Shown: piece after piece, positions 18,091 to 28,282 of the stretch
Position numbering within the stretch: the first letter of the stretch is position 1
Layout: each line of letters starts with the position of its first letter
DNA from: Sphingomonas sp. CFBP 13720
Lineage (GTDB): Bacteria; Pseudomonadota; Alphaproteobacteria; Sphingomonadales; Sphingomonadaceae
Length of the DNA: 64,000 bases
Assembly: GCF_014842075.1 (NCBI RefSeq)
Contig: NZ_JACYVA010000002.1
Span: forward strand, 186,001 to 250,000
Direction: 5' to 3'
Notes under the pieces: generated by a model
Databases searched by the model: none
The model's input: only the letters and a program-made list of their open reading frames with translations
Told to the model about the DNA's origin: nothing
Position numbers and translations under genes: made by a program

Positions 18091-20181
18091 ATGCTGCGTC
18101 AATATGAACTGGTTGAACGGGTCAAAGCCTATGACCCCGACGCGAACGAAGCGCTGCTGAACCGCGCCTATGTGTTTTCGATGCACGCGCACGGCAGCCA
18201 GAAGCGCGCGAGCGGCGATCCGTATTTCAGCCATCCGATCGAGGTGGCGGGCATCCTGACCGACCTGCATCTGGACGACGAGACGATCGCGACGGCGATC
18301 CTGCACGACACGGTCGAGGATACCGTGGCGACCCATGAAGAGATTGAGGCGAAATTCGGCCACAACGTCGCGCGGCTGGTCGAGGGCGTGACGAAGCTGT
18401 CGAAGATCGAGGCGCAGACCGAGAACGAGCGCGCGGCGGAAAACCTGCGCAAGTTCCTGCTGGCGATGTCGGACGATATCCGCGTGCTGCTGGTCAAGCT
18501 GGCCGACCGGCTGCACAACATGCGCACGCTGCATCACATATCGAAGCCGGACAAGCGCAAGCGGATCGCGCGCGAAACGCTGGATATCTATGCCCCGCTG
18601 GCCGAGCGGATCGGTATGTACGAGTTCATGAACGAGATGCAGACGCTGGCATTTCGCGAGATCGAACCCGAAGCCTATGAATCGATCACCCGCCGGCTCG
18701 AACAACTGGAGGCAGGCGGCGGCGACCGCGTGGCGAAGATCGGCGGCGATCTGAAGGCGATGCTCGACCGCCACGGCATCACGGCGGAGGTGTCGGGCCG
18801 GCGCAAGCATCCCTATTCGATCTGGCGGAAGATGTCCGAACGCCATGTCAGCCTCGAACAACTGTCGGACATCGTCGCCTTCCGCGCGATCGTCGAAACC
18901 GAAGAGGAATGCTATCGCGCGCTGGGCAACATCCATCGGCGCTGGCCGATGGTGCCGGGGCGGTTCAAGGATTACATCTCGACGCCCAAGCGCAACGGCT
19001 ATCGTTCGCTGCATACCGCCGTGATTCATGGCGAAAACATGCGGATCGAGGTGCAGATCCGCACGCGCCAGATGCATGCGCAGGCCGAATTCGGACTCGC
19101 GGCGCACTGGGCGTACAAACAGGATGCGGTGCGCCCCGATACGCAGGTGCGGTGGATTCGCGACCTGGTCGAAATTCTGGACACCGCCGAAAGCCCGGAG
19201 GAGCTGCTCGAACATACCCGCATGGCGATGTATGCCGACCGGATCTTCGCGTTCACGCCGAAGGGCGAACTGCACCAGTTGCCCAAGGGTGCGACCCCGA
19301 TCGACTTCGCCTATGCCGTCCATACCGATCTGGGCGATCAGGCCGTGGGGGCAAAGGTCAATGGCGGCGTCGTGCCGCTGCGCACCGAACTCCAGAACGG
19401 CGATCAGGTACAGATACTGCGGTCCAAGGCGCAGAAGCCACAGGCTAACTGGCTGAACTTCGCGATCACGGGCAAGGCGCGCGCGGCGATCCGTCGCTAC
19501 ATCCGCCTGCGCGAGCGGGAGGAAACGATCGCACTGGGCACGCGGCTGTATCAGGAACTGGTCGCGCGCCTGCCGGTGCCGCCGGGCACCGATGCGCTGG
19601 GCGATGCGCTGGTCCGGCTGAAACTGGCCGACGAGGCGACGCTGTTCCAGTGTCTGGCGCGCGGCAAGCTGACCGAGGAAGCGGTGATGGAAGCGGTGAT
19701 GCCCGGCGCGGTCGCCGCGCCGCGTGCCGAACCGATCCCGGCGCAACGCGCACCGATCGAGATCAAGGGGCTGACCGCCGGGGTCGGCTATGTCCTCGCC
19801 ACCTGTTGCCATCCGGTGCCCGGCGACCGCATCATCGGCGTACGCGGCGACGATGGCCGGTTCGAGGTGCACGACATCGGCTGTCAGGTGGTCGACGGGA
19901 TCGATCCGCATCAATGGATCGACCTGACGTGGGGCACCAATGCCGAAGGCGCGACCGCGCGGATCGCGGTGACGCTGAAGAACGAACCCGGCGCGCTGGG
20001 CGCGGTCGCGACGGTAATTGGCGGGCATCGCGCCAACATTCTGGGGCTGCGGCTGGATAACCGCGACACGACGTTCCACACCAACACGATCGACGTCGAA
20101 GTGCGCGACGCCAGCCACCTCATGAAGCTGCTCGCCGGGCTGCGCGCCGCCGACGCGGTCAACAGCGCGGAGCGAAGCTGA
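18091..20181 (+). CDS. rsh: Bifunctional (p)ppGpp synthetase/hydrolase (Rsh/SpoT)
   Basis: This 696-residue protein makes and degrades the alarmone (p)ppGpp. Domains in order: HD hydrolase (~res 25-180) with [15 protein letters not shown] and [11 protein letters not shown]; synthetase (~240-350) with DIVAFRAIV and [20 protein letters not shown] (~385-445) with [20 protein letters not shown]; a helical region; and a C-terminal ACT domain. Both catalytic halves keep the residues I can check, so it is a true bifunctional enzyme, as expected where a single Rsh exists. ATG 18091 gives the usual N-terminus [11 protein letters not shown]. No clear SD is seen; the long leader may carry regulation. 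Confidence 0.96.
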   Translation: MLRQYELVERVKAYDPDANEALLNRAYVFSMHAHGSQKRASGDPYFSHPIEVAGILTDLHLDDETIATAILHDTVEDTVATHEEIEAKFGHNVARLVEGVTKLSKIEAQTENERAAENLRKFLLAMSDDIRVLLVKLADRLHNMRTLHHISKPDKRKRIARETLDIYAPLAERIGMYEFMNEMQTLAFREIEPEAYESITRRLEQLEAGGGDRVAKIGGDLKAMLDRHGITAEVSGRRKHPYSIWRKMSERHVSLEQLSDIVAFRAIVETEEECYRALGNIHRRWPMVPGRFKDYISTPKRNGYRSLHTAVIHGENMRIEVQIRTRQMHAQAEFGLAAHWAYKQDAVRPDTQVRWIRDLVEILDTAESPEELLEHTRMAMYADRIFAFTPKGELHQLPKGATPIDFAYAVHTDLGDQAVGAKVNGGVVPLRTELQNGDQVQILRSKAQKPQANWLNFAITGKARAAIRRYIRLREREETIALGTRLYQELVARLPVPPGTDALGDALVRLKLADEATLFQCLARGKLTEEAVMEAVMPGAVAAPRAEPIPAQRAPIEIKGLTAGVGYVLATCCHPVPGDRIIGVRGDDGRFEVHDIGCQVVDGIDPHQWIDLTWGTNAEGATARIAVTLKNEPGALGAVATVIGGHRANILGLRLDNRDTTFHTNTIDVEVRDASHLMKLLAGLRAADAVNSAERS

Positions 20182-20251
20182 ACCCCGTACCGGAGCGAAT
20201 CCCGGCGTCTTGACCCTTGCCCTGCCCGCCGCCAGTCCCCAAAGCACTGCC

Positions 20252-22081
20252 ATGGCCCAGGATACTCCGCTCGACCGGTTCCGCGACGTCTTGCGCGGCA
20301 CGTCGCGCGCGCTTGCGAACGAACCCGAAGTCGAACTCGGCTTCACCGCCGATGCCCCGACCGCGTCGGGCAAGCATATCAAGGTGCCGATGCCTGCCCG
20401 CGCGCTGCCTGCCGATCAGGTGGCGGAGGCACGCGGCGTCGCCGATGGCTTCGCGTTGCGCATGCGGTACCACGACGCGCAACTGCACGCCCGCGCCGCG
20501 CCCGCCGAAGCGGTGGCGCGCGCGGTATTCGACGCGGTCGAACATGCGCGCGTCGATGCGCTGGGGTCGACGGGCTATGCCGGGATCGAAGCCAATCTGG
20601 ACCATGCGCTGGCGCAGCGGATGCGATCCGACCCGATCACCCGCGCCCGGTCGCGCGCCGAAGTGCCGCTGTCGACCGCGATCGGCCTGCTGGTGCGCGA
20701 ACGACTGACCGGTCGCGTCGCGCCCGCCGCCGCCGCACCCGGCATGGCGCTCATCACCGACTGGATCGAGGAACGCGCCGCCGCGCAGCTCGATCGGCTG
20801 CCCGGTCTGGTCGCCGACCAGTCCGCCTTTGCACGCGGCGTGACGCGCCTGCTCGAAGACCTCGAACTGGTGCAGGGCGAGATCGAGCCGGACGAAGCCG
20901 ACGAGGGCGGCGACGAAAGCGACGGCGACGATCAGGAAACGCCCGACGAGGAAGGCGACGACGAGGGCGAACAGTCGGGCGGCGACGGTCAGGTCGAGGC
21001 ACGCGGCGAAGACCGCAGCGACGACGAGAGCGAGGGCCAGTCCGACGACATGTCCGAAGACGTCGACGGCGAAGGCGACGACATGGCCGATGGCGAGGAC
21101 GAGGGCGGGATGATGCCCGTCCGCCCCAACCGCCCCTTTGCCGATCTGAACGCGCAATTCGAATACAAGGCGTTCACGACCAAGCATGACGAGGTCGTCG
21201 CCGCGACTGACCTGTGCGACGCCGACGAACTGGAACGGTTGCGCGCCTATCTGGACCAGCAACTGGTGCAGTTGCAGGGCGTCGTCACCAAACTCGCCAA
21301 CCGGCTGCAACGCCGGCTGATGGCGCAACAGTCGCGGTCGTGGGACTTCGATCAGGAAGAAGGCATGCTCGACGCCGCGCGGCTGGCGCGGGTCATCATC
21401 AATCCCGGCCTGTCGCTCAGCTACAAGATCGAGCGGGATACCGATTTCCGCGACACCGTCGTCACGATGCTGATCGACAATTCGGGATCGATGCGCGGCC
21501 GCCCGATCGGCATCGCCGCGATCAGCGCCGATATCCTTGCCCGCACGCTGGAGCGCGTCGGGGTGAAGGTCGAGATTCTCGGCTTCACCACCCGCGCATG
21601 GAAGGGCGGACTGTCCCGGGAAGCGTGGCTCGCTGCCGGACGCCCGCCCCAGCCGGGCCGGCTGAACGACCTGCGCCACATCGTCTATAAACAGGCCGAC
21701 GAGCCATGGCGGCGGGCGCGCAAATCGCTCGGCCTGATGATGCGCGAAGGGCTGCTCAAGGAGAATATCGACGGCGAGGCGCTGCTATGGGCACATGGCC
21801 GGCTGATCGCGCGCCCCGAAGACCGCAAGGTGCTGATGGTCATTTCCGACGGCGCGCCGGTCGACGATTCGACGCTGTCGGTCAATACGGGCAGCTATCT
21901 CGAACGCCATCTGCGACAGGTGATCGCCTATATCGAGGGCCGGTCGCCGGTCGAACTGGTCGCGATCGGCATCGGCCACGACGTGACGCGGTGGTATTCG
22001 CGCGCGGTGACGATCATGGATGCGGAACAGCTGGCAGGCACGATGATCGACCAGCTCGCGTCGCTGTTCGACACCGAATGA
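20252..22081 (+). CDS. cobT: Cobaltochelatase subunit CobT
   Basis: A 609-residue CobT homologue. With CobN and CobS it inserts cobalt into hydrogenobyrinic diamide in aerobic B12 synthesis; the CobST ring is AAA+/VWA chaperone-like. Seen here: an N-terminal CobT domain, a very acidic low-complexity linker (~res 211-285, rich in D, E, G), and a C-terminal VWA domain with the MIDAS motif DNSGSM (~409-414) and [16 protein letters not shown] 20252 is preferred to a TTG at 20210. The stop overlaps the next start (ATGA). cobS is 14 kb away on the other strand and cobN is not seen, so a cobalt role is not certain. Confidence 0.93.
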   Translation: MAQDTPLDRFRDVLRGTSRALANEPEVELGFTADAPTASGKHIKVPMPARALPADQVAEARGVADGFALRMRYHDAQLHARAAPAEAVARAVFDAVEHARVDALGSTGYAGIEANLDHALAQRMRSDPITRARSRAEVPLSTAIGLLVRERLTGRVAPAAAAPGMALITDWIEERAAAQLDRLPGLVADQSAFARGVTRLLEDLELVQGEIEPDEADEGGDESDGDDQETPDEEGDDEGEQSGGDGQVEARGEDRSDDESEGQSDDMSEDVDGEGDDMADGEDEGGMMPVRPNRPFADLNAQFEYKAFTTKHDEVVAATDLCDADELERLRAYLDQQLVQLQGVVTKLANRLQRRLMAQQSRSWDFDQEEGMLDAARLARVIINPGLSLSYKIERDTDFRDTVVTMLIDNSGSMRGRPIGIAAISADILARTLERVGVKVEILGFTTRAWKGGLSREAWLAAGRPPQPGRLNDLRHIVYKQADEPWRRARKSLGLMMREGLLKENIDGEALLWAHGRLIARPEDRKVLMVISDGAPVDDSTLSVNTGSYLERHLRQVIAYIEGRSPVELVAIGIGHDVTRWYSRAVTIMDAEQLAGTMIDQLASLFDTE

Positions 22082-22329
22082 AGCCAGTCGCCCCCGCCGG
22101 CGGGTTTCGCGGGCCGGTCAAGCGATCAATCACCATCGCCGGCCATCCGACCTCGATCAGCCTCGAACCCGGATTCTGGACTGCACTGGAAGCAGAGGCG
22201 GTGGCGCACGCCCTGCCGCTGTCCGCGCTGGTCGCAGCGATCGATGCGGTGCGGATCGAAAGCGACGCCCCCCCCAATCTGGCAAGCGCTATCCGGTCGT
22301 GGTTGCTGGCGCAGGCAATTGCGGGGTGA
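22078..22329 (+). CDS. Small ribbon-helix-helix domain protein
   Basis: An 83-residue protein matching the RHH_4 pattern: [20 protein letters not shown] (the beta-strand part), then [12 protein letters not shown] and a C-terminal [10 protein letters not shown] helix. RHH proteins bind DNA as dimers through the ribbon. It starts inside the cobT stop (ATGA overlap), implying translational coupling. The same pairing of a chelatase-like gene and RHH_4 protein is not explained by known B12 biology; a DNA-binding role is inferred from fold only. Confidence 0.85.
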   Translation: MKPVAPAGGFRGPVKRSITIAGHPTSISLEPGFWTALEAEAVAHALPLSALVAAIDAVRIESDAPPNLASAIRSWLLAQAIAG

Positions 22330-22373
22330 TCCCCGCCTGCGACCGTATCAAGCCGTTGACGTTCCAGCACATT

Positions 22374-22428
22374 TTGCGACAGTCATGAAAATCAGTCGCA
22401 ATAGCGTTGACACTGCGAACGCTTCGCA
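22374..22428 (+). promoter_or_regulatory. Candidate Fur-type operators and promoter upstream of siderophore receptor
   Basis: Two palindromes lie within 85 bp of the receptor start. TTGCGAC (22374-22380) is mirrored by GTCGCAA (22395-22401). TGCGAA-CGC-TTCGCA (22414-22428) has the 6-3-6 layout of alphaproteobacterial Fur/Mur boxes. A TTGACA -35 box lies between them at 22407-22412. Iron control of the receptor is expected for the family; the assignment to Fur is inference. Confidence 0.5.
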
Positions 22429-22458
22429 ATAGCTGGCTCCCCGTAAAGGGGATACTTC

Positions 22459-24864
22459 ATGACCGAACCAACCGCGTCGCGCAGCAATGCGCCGACGTTT
22501 CTCGCCCTCGCCTGTGTCGGCTTCATCGCGTCCGCGCCCGCCTACGCCGCACCGCGCACAGGGCGTCCGGCGGAAGAGCCGCGCGATTCGCAGGAGATCG
22601 TCGTCAACGGCCAGCGCGTCGAGGCGCTCGAAAGCCCGAAGGCGACCGCCGCGCTGATCGATACGCCGCAAACGGTGACGGTCGTGTCGGATCAGGTCAT
22701 CCGCAAACAGAATCTCCAGACACTGCGCGACATCCTCCAGACGGTGCCCGGCATCACGTTCGGCGCGGGCGAAGGCGGCGGCGGCTATGGCGACTCGATC
22801 AACCTGCGCGGCTATTCGGCCAGCAACGACTTTACGATCGACGGCATCCGCGACAGCGCGCAATACAGCCGCACCGATCCGTTCAACCTTCAGCAGATCG
22901 AGGTCTATAACGGGGCCAATTCGGTGTTCAACGGATCGGGATCGGTCGGCGGCACCATCAACATGGTCAGCAAGATGCCGCAGGGCGACGATCTGACGAT
23001 CGTGCAGGGCGCCGTCGGCACCGACGAATATTATCGCGGCGCGATCGACGCGAACCAGCGCGTGGCCGACAATGTCGCGGTGCGCCTGAACGCCGCCTAC
23101 CACCACAATGGCGTTCCCGGCCGCGACGTCGAGAAGTTCGAACGCTGGGGCATCGCGCCGTCGGTCACGATCGGCATCGGCACGCCGACCAGCCTGACGC
23201 TGGCCTATGTCCATCAGCGCGACGACAATACGCCGCTCTATGGCCTGCCCTATTTCGACAACGGCACGATCGGCGGCTTCCTGCCCGGCACCGACCGCAG
23301 CGACTATTACGGCTATCGCAACCTCGATACGCAGGAAACAACGGTCGACCGCCTCACCGCGACGTTCCGCCACGCGGTCGATCCGCATATCTCGGTCCGC
23401 AACCTGACCCGGTGGCAGCGCGTCGGCCAGTACAGCGTGACCAGCGCGCCGCAGGGCACCTTCTGCCTGCCCGGCGGACGTCAGCCGGTGGCGACCAGCG
23501 CGACCAACCCGGTCGGGATCGCCTGCCCCGCGACCATCCCCGCCGGCCAGTGGCTGCCCAGCGGCCCGCGCGGGCTGGTCCGCGATCAGGAGAACCAGTT
23601 GCTGATCAACCAGACCGACCTGCGTCTCGAATATGGCCGCAAGGGTGGCATCCGCAACGTCGCGAACATCGGCGTCAGCGGCATGATCGAGGATTATGCG
23701 ATCACCGGCGGCTCGCTGCTCCGCAACGCCGACGGTTCGGCGACCACGCCGCTGCCGCTGCTGTCGATCGTCAATCCAGACACCGACTATCGCGGCCCGG
23801 TCAACTATGTCGACACCAGCCGCTCGCGCGGGACCGCGCACAATGTCGCGGTCTATGCGTTCGACACGCTCGAACTGGGCAGCGCGTTCGAACTGAACGG
23901 CGGCGTCCGTTGGGAATATCAACGCTCCTCGTTCCACGCCGTACCATTGGTAACCCTCGCCCCCGGTGTGAGCCAGCCTGCGGCGGCGTTGCAGGCGCGG
24001 CAGATCAATGACGAAAAGCTGTTCTCCTATCGCATCGGCGCGGTGTTCCATCCGGCGCAGGGCGTCAGCATCTATGGCGGCTACGGCAATGCCCGGACCC
24101 CGTCGTCGATCAGCGTGCGCGGCGGTTGCGTCAGCGTGGCGGGCACCGTGGTCACCGACACCTGCGACGTCGCCCCGGAAACCGCGAAGAATTACGAAGC
24201 GGGCATCAAGGCGGGGCTGTTCGGTGGCCGGCTGGAACTGACCGGTGCGGTGTTCCGTAACGAACGCACCAATTATCGGGTGCCGTCGAACGATCCCGCG
24301 CTGCCCACCATCCAGGTGTTGGACGGCCGTAGCCGGGTCGACGGCATCGCGCTGGGTGCGTCGGGGACGATCGTGCCCAACTGGACGGTGTTCGCCAACT
24401 ATACCTATCTCGACAGCGAAGTGCTCCAGTCGGTATCCGACTTCTGCCTGCGCACGCCGGGTGGAGCCGGTTGCGGCAACAACGCGGCCAACCCCGATCC
24501 GCAGCGCGGCGCGCGGCTGGTGCAGACCCCCGAACATTCGGGCAGCCTGTTCACGACCTATCGCCTGCCCTTCGGTCTGGAGGTCGGCTACGGCCTGACG
24601 TACCAGGGCGCGTTCACCACCTTCGTCCCCAACCTCGCAAACGCGACGACGCTGACGGTCGACGACTATCTCATCCACCGGGCATATCTGGGCTACACCT
24701 TCGGCGGCGGCTGGACCGCGCAGGTCAACGTCCAGAACCTGACCGACGAGAAATACGTCACCAACGTCCGCAACAATATCGGCGCTAACGGCGTCGTCTC
24801 CGGCGGTTGGGCGATGCCCGGCGACCGGCGTCAGGCGGTGCTGAGCATCTTCAAGAGCTTCTGA
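22459..24864 (+). CDS. TonB-dependent siderophore receptor (Fiu-like)
   Basis: An 801-residue outer-membrane receptor. It has a signal peptide (res 1-30, ending PAYAA), a TonB box-like QEIVVNGQR (~45-53), a plug with [39 protein letters not shown] and the [20 protein letters not shown] loop, and a barrel ending in LSIFKSF. The TonB-siderophor subclass takes up ferric siderophores, often catecholates. The PKHD hydroxylase gene downstream is a classical neighbour of Fiu-type receptors. The SD AAAGGGG is well placed. Two palindromes upstream suggest iron regulation. The ligand is not readable from sequence. Confidence 0.93.
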   Translation: MTEPTASRSNAPTFLALACVGFIASAPAYAAPRTGRPAEEPRDSQEIVVNGQRVEALESPKATAALIDTPQTVTVVSDQVIRKQNLQTLRDILQTVPGITFGAGEGGGGYGDSINLRGYSASNDFTIDGIRDSAQYSRTDPFNLQQIEVYNGANSVFNGSGSVGGTINMVSKMPQGDDLTIVQGAVGTDEYYRGAIDANQRVADNVAVRLNAAYHHNGVPGRDVEKFERWGIAPSVTIGIGTPTSLTLAYVHQRDDNTPLYGLPYFDNGTIGGFLPGTDRSDYYGYRNLDTQETTVDRLTATFRHAVDPHISVRNLTRWQRVGQYSVTSAPQGTFCLPGGRQPVATSATNPVGIACPATIPAGQWLPSGPRGLVRDQENQLLINQTDLRLEYGRKGGIRNVANIGVSGMIEDYAITGGSLLRNADGSATTPLPLLSIVNPDTDYRGPVNYVDTSRSRGTAHNVAVYAFDTLELGSAFELNGGVRWEYQRSSFHAVPLVTLAPGVSQPAAALQARQINDEKLFSYRIGAVFHPAQGVSIYGGYGNARTPSSISVRGGCVSVAGTVVTDTCDVAPETAKNYEAGIKAGLFGGRLELTGAVFRNERTNYRVPSNDPALPTIQVLDGRSRVDGIALGASGTIVPNWTVFANYTYLDSEVLQSVSDFCLRTPGGAGCGNNAANPDPQRGARLVQTPEHSGSLFTTYRLPFGLEVGYGLTYQGAFTTFVPNLANATTLTVDDYLIHRAYLGYTFGGGWTAQVNVQNLTDEKYVTNVRNNIGANGVVSGGWAMPGDRRQAVLSIFKSF

Positions 24865-24895
24865 TCGGTCTTCCCCCCGTATCGATCAGGCCCCT

Positions 24896-24937
24896 GCATG
24901 CCCTTGCGCCGATACCGGCACGGGGACATGCTTTTTT
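24896..24937 (+). terminator. Terminator between siderophore receptor and PKHD hydroxylase genes
   Basis: GCATG (24896-24900) pairs with CATGC (24927-24931) with further inner CCC/GGG and GCC/GGC pairing, then TTTTTT (24932-24937). It would uncouple or attenuate the downstream gene, whose start is 18 bp further on. Confidence 0.65.
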
Positions 24938-24955
24938 CTTTGGTGGACGCCGTTC

Positions 24956-25639
24956 ATGCTGATCGCCATTCCCGATGTGTTCGACGCCGCCGGCGTCGCG
25001 GCGCTCCGTGCGTTGATCGATGCCGGCGACTGGGTCGACGGCAACGTCACCTCGGGTCCGCAATCGGCGCTGGCCAAGCGTAACGCGCAACTGGCGGAGG
25101 GATCGGTGGCCGCGCGGGACGCGGGCGGACGCGTACTCGACGCGCTGGGGGCGTCGCCGCTGTTCGTCGCCGCCGCGCTGCCCGCGCGCGTCTTTCCGCC
25201 GCTGTTCAATCGCTATGCCGGCGGACAGGCGTTCGGCGCGCATGTCGACAATGCCGTCAGGATGCAGCGCGGCAGCGACTTCCGCATCCGCAGCGACCTG
25301 TCGGCGACATTGTTCCTGTCCGATCCCGACAGCTATGACGGCGGGGAACTGGTGATCGAGGACCGGTTCGGCGTCCAATCGGTCAAGCTGCCGGCCGGGC
25401 ACATGATCCTGTATCCCGCATCCTCGCTCCACCGCGTCGAACCGGTGACGCGCGGCACGCGGGTCGCATCGTTCTTCTGGGTCCAGTCGATGGTCCGCGA
25501 CGACGGCGCGCGCCGCATCCTGTTCGACCTCGACCAGAGCGTGCAGCGGCTGGCGGGGCAACTCGGCCATGGCAACCGGTCGGTGATCGAGCTGACCGGC
25601 GTGTACCACAATTTGCTGCGGCGGTGGGCCGACGTCTAG
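24956..25639 (+). CDS. piuC: Fe(II)/2-oxoglutarate PKHD-type hydroxylase (PiuC/YbiX)
   Basis: A 227-residue Fe(II)- and 2-oxoglutarate-dependent dioxygenase. The iron triad is visible: H and D in FGAHVDNAV, and the distal H in [17 protein letters not shown], where the Arg binds 2-oxoglutarate. PiuC proteins are encoded next to iron-siderophore receptors and are iron regulated; their substrate is not established. The SD GGTGGA stands 8 nt upstream. A terminator lies between the receptor gene and this one, so it may depend on read-through or on a promoter inside it. Confidence 0.93.
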   Translation: MLIAIPDVFDAAGVAALRALIDAGDWVDGNVTSGPQSALAKRNAQLAEGSVAARDAGGRVLDALGASPLFVAAALPARVFPPLFNRYAGGQAFGAHVDNAVRMQRGSDFRIRSDLSATLFLSDPDSYDGGELVIEDRFGVQSVKLPAGHMILYPASSLHRVEPVTRGTRVASFFWVQSMVRDDGARRILFDLDQSVQRLAGQLGHGNRSVIELTGVYHNLLRRWADV

Positions 25640-25647
25640 CGAAGGAT

Positions 25648-25792
25648 GGTTCACGCGGAGGCGCGGAGGCGTTGCGTCCGTTGCGAAGCCACCTTCAATC
25701 CGGGACGAATAGAAAAGGCTGCTGGCGCAGCGGGCGCGTACCGCAAACCGACGCTCTCCGCGTCTCCGCGTCTCCGCGTCTCCGCGTGGACC
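25648..25792. repeat. Palindromic intergenic repeat with CTCCGCGT tandem arm
   Basis: The left arm (25648-25672) contains TTCACGCGGAGGCGCGGAGG. The right arm (25754-25792) has four tandem copies of TCTCCGCG(T) ending GTGGACC, and its complement matches the left arm outward. The middle (~80 bp) is unique. This resembles a REP-like family that I associate with sphingomonad intergenic spaces. It fills the space between two convergent genes. Confidence 0.75.
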
Positions 25793-25802
25793 GACCTAGC
25801 CC

Positions 25803-26819
25803 CTACTGCACGTCCGGCAGGACCGGCGCGACCGTCACGTCGCCATGATCGCCCGCGCGATAGCCGAGGCTCGCCCGCCCCCGCACCGGCCCCGCTACAT
25901 CGGCCACCATGTACAGCGGCCGCCGCTTCGATTCGACGTACAGCCGCCCCAGATATTCGCCGATCATGCCCAGCACGAACATTTGCACCGCGCCTAGGAA
26001 CACGACGACCAACATGGTCGAGGTCCAGCCCTGCACCGCGCTGCCCGAAATCCATCCGACCGCGATATAGGCGAACAACAGCAGTGACAGTCCGGTCAGC
26101 ACCAGCCCCAGATGGCTCGCCAGCCGCAGCGGCGCAGTGGAAAACCCCGTTACCGCGTCGAGCGCGAACCGGATCATCTTGCCCAGCGGATATTTGCTTT
26201 CGCCCGCCAGCCGTTCGTCGCGATCATAGGCGAACGGCACCTGCCGGAACCCGACCCATGCCACCATGCCCCGGATGAAGCGCGCCTGTTCGGGCAGCGA
26301 CAGGAACGCATCCAGCGCGCGGCGGCTCATCAGCCGGAAATCGCCGGTGTCGATCGGGATCGGCGTGTCGGTGACGCGGTCGAGCACGCGATAGAAGATC
26401 GACGCGGTCAGTTTCTTGAAGAACGTCTCGCCCTCGCGCCGCCGCCGCACCGCATAGACCACGTCCGCGCGCTCCGCCGTCATCGTCGCCAGCATGTCGC
26501 CCAGCAATTCGGGCGGGTCCTGCAAATCGGCGTCGATGATGAGGATGCGAGTCCCCGCGCACAGGTCCAGTCCGGCGGTCAGCGCCAGTTGATGGCCGTG
26601 ATTGCGCGACAGGTTGATCGCGACCAGCCGCGGGTCGGCGACGGCCAGCCGTTCCATCACCGCCCAGCTGTCGTCGCGCGATCCATCGTTGACCAGCACG
26701 ATTTCGTGATCGTCGCCCACCGCGGCATGCGCCGCCGCCGATACCCGCGCATGCAGCACCGCCAGACAGGCGGCTTCGTTGTAACACGGGACGACGATGG
26801 ACAGCGCGGGACGGATCAT
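25803..26819 (-). CDS. GtrB/DPM1-type polyprenyl-phosphate glycosyltransferase (GT2)
   Basis: A 338-residue membrane-bound family 2 glycosyltransferase. It has an N-terminal GT-A domain with VVPCYNEAACL, VNDGSRDDSW and the DxD-bearing IDADLQDPPE, then FRLMSRRALDAFLSL and the R-F-x-R-G-M segment. Two C-terminal membrane helices follow (about res 238-262 and 270-292). Enzymes of this type move a sugar from a nucleotide donor to undecaprenyl phosphate, feeding GT-C transferases outside the membrane. A GtrA flippase-like gene and a GT-C-like gene lie 6-8 kb away and may use the product. The gene stands alone on its strand here. Confidence 0.9.
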   Translation of the reverse strand: MIRPALSIVVPCYNEAACLAVLHARVSAAAHAAVGDDHEIVLVNDGSRDDSWAVMERLAVADPRLVAINLSRNHGHQLALTAGLDLCAGTRILIIDADLQDPPELLGDMLATMTAERADVVYAVRRRREGETFFKKLTASIFYRVLDRVTDTPIPIDTGDFRLMSRRALDAFLSLPEQARFIRGMVAWVGFRQVPFAYDRDERLAGESKYPLGKMIRFALDAVTGFSTAPLRLASHLGLVLTGLSLLLFAYIAVGWISGSAVQGWTSTMLVVVFLGAVQMFVLGMIGEYLGRLYVESKRRPLYMVADVAGPVRGRASLGYRAGDHGDVTVAPVLPDVQ

Positions 26820-26921
26820 GGCCGCTGGCGTTACTCCAAGCGCGCCGGGAGGAAAAGCGGCGAGCGATTGCGTCGCGGTCCCGTCCGGCTACACTGGCCG
26901 TGCGATCCGATGGAGGTGCCG

Positions 26922-27272
26922 ATGCCTGTGCTGTTGCCGATCCTGCTGCTTGCCGCCGCCCCTGCAGCCGCCGCACAGATATGGGACGGAGGCCGCTCGA
27001 CGGGCACCCCCGCCCCCGAACGGCACGATGCCGGCGTCGGACGCGACCTGTCGGATATCGACCGTTCGATCCGCGACGGCCGCCGCAACGGCGAACTGAC
27101 CCGCAGCGAGGCACGCGCGCTGCGCGGCCAGAGCGCGTCGATCGAGCGCCTGTCCCGGCAATATCGCGATGGCGGCCCGATCAGCGCCGATACCTCGCAT
27201 CTTCAGCAGATGACGCTGGTCCTGCGCGGCATGGTCGAAGCGCAGCGATCGGCGACGAAGCCGAGCAAATAG
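26922..27272 (+). CDS. Small exported protein of unknown function
   Basis: A 116-residue protein with a signal peptide (MPVLLPILLLAAAPAAAAQ) and a mature part rich in Arg, Asp, Ser and Gln with helical character. RDLSDIDRSIRDGRRNGELT followed by RSEARALRGQ resembles the EF-hand-free helix pairs found in small alphaproteobacterial periplasmic proteins. I do not recognise a named family. SD GGAGG lies 5 nt upstream of ATG 26922. The frame is open further upstream, but that part is antisense to the glycosyltransferase gene. It is convergent with the LDH-family gene, 10 bp away. Confidence 0.8.
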   Translation: MPVLLPILLLAAAPAAAAQIWDGGRSTGTPAPERHDAGVGRDLSDIDRSIRDGRRNGELTRSEARALRGQSASIERLSRQYRDGGPISADTSHLQQMTLVLRGMVEAQRSATKPSK

Positions 27273-27282
27273 CCGCTCCCGC

Positions 27283-28209
27283 CTATCCGCACGCCTGCAA
27301 CGTTTTGCGCAGCGTGGCGGCGGACGCCTGCAACGCATCGCGCTCCGCCGCATCCAGATCGGGCGTCAGCACCCGCAACACCCCCGCCGCACCGATCAGG
27401 CACGGCAGGCTCAGATACACGCCGTCGATGCCGAACTGCCCGTCCAGCCGGGTCGATACCGGCAGCACGACCCGCTCGTCACGCTGCACCGCTTCACAGA
27501 TCCGGACGATGGCCGTCGCCACGCCGTATGACGTAAACCCCTTGCCGTGGTTAATCGTATATGCGGCGCGGACCACGTCGTGCGCAACCCTGTCGCGGTC
27601 GAACGGCGTACCGTCCAGAAACGCGTCGAGCGTCATGCCGCCGATCCGCACCGTCGAAAATGCCATGACCTCGCTGTCGCCATGCTCGCCCAGCACCATC
27701 GCCTCGACCGCGCCCGGTGCGATGTGCAGCCGGTCCGCCACCCGCTTGCGGAAACGGTTGCTGTCGAGCAGCGTACCGGTGCCGATCACCCGTTCCGGCG
27801 GCAGTCCCGACAGCGTCTGCGCGACCTGCGCCATCGCATCCGCCGGATTGGCCGCAACGACGAGGATGCCGTCGAACCCGGCGGCCATTGCCTGTTCGAC
27901 GCAACTGCGCACGATCGTCGCGCTCTTGTCCGCGATCGACGTCCGTGGTTCGTCGCCATGCGTCGCCGCGCCAGCGGTCAGCACGACGATCGCCGCATCG
28001 CGCGTATCGGCATAGTCCCCGGCCCAGATCCGCGCCGGCCGCGCAATAGCATTGGCATCGGCGATATCGGTCACTTCGGCGACCGCGCGATCGGCGTTGG
28101 TATCGACCAGCACGATCTCGGCGAACAACCCGCGTAGCATCACGGCATAGGCGGCGGTGGCTCCGACATTGCCGGCCCCCACGATCACGATTCGCGAAGA
28201 TTTCGTCAT
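27283..28209 (-). CDS. L-lactate dehydrogenase family 2-hydroxyacid dehydrogenase
   Basis: A 308-residue NAD-dependent LDH/MDH-family enzyme. It has an N-terminal Rossmann motif IVGAGNVGATAAY, the NPAD motif (res 121-124), catalytic His176 in GEHGDSEVM, and Asp149 with the substrate Arg in LDSNRFR. By GEHGDSE and length it sits with LDH. The specificity position, Gln in LDH and Arg in MDH, appears to be Thr83 (AGAATHGDEPR), so the preferred 2-oxoacid may differ from pyruvate. The neighbouring queG gene on the same strand ends upstream, 73 bp away. Confidence 0.85.
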   Translation of the reverse strand: MTKSSRIVIVGAGNVGATAAYAVMLRGLFAEIVLVDTNADRAVAEVTDIADANAIARPARIWAGDYADTRDAAIVVLTAGAATHGDEPRTSIADKSATIVRSCVEQAMAAGFDGILVVAANPADAMAQVAQTLSGLPPERVIGTGTLLDSNRFRKRVADRLHIAPGAVEAMVLGEHGDSEVMAFSTVRIGGMTLDAFLDGTPFDRDRVAHDVVRAAYTINHGKGFTSYGVATAIVRICEAVQRDERVVLPVSTRLDGQFGIDGVYLSLPCLIGAAGVLRVLTPDLDAAERDALQASAATLRKTLQACG

Positions 28210-28282
28210 GCCCGAGCCTTCCTGCGGTTACGTATCGCGGGAATGAACGCCCGCGACCGGCACAAGTCGCACGCCGTCGCTG

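Noticed and set aside
18082..20382. A 766-codon minus-strand frame
   Set aside because: It is the mirror frame of rsh; the plus strand encodes all Rsh motifs.
22348..24678. A 776-codon minus-strand frame
   Set aside because: Antisense to the siderophore receptor with no domain or SD.
25754..25792. Tandem CTCCGCGT units as a possible CRISPR array
   Set aside because: Units are contiguous with no spacers and no cas genes are near.
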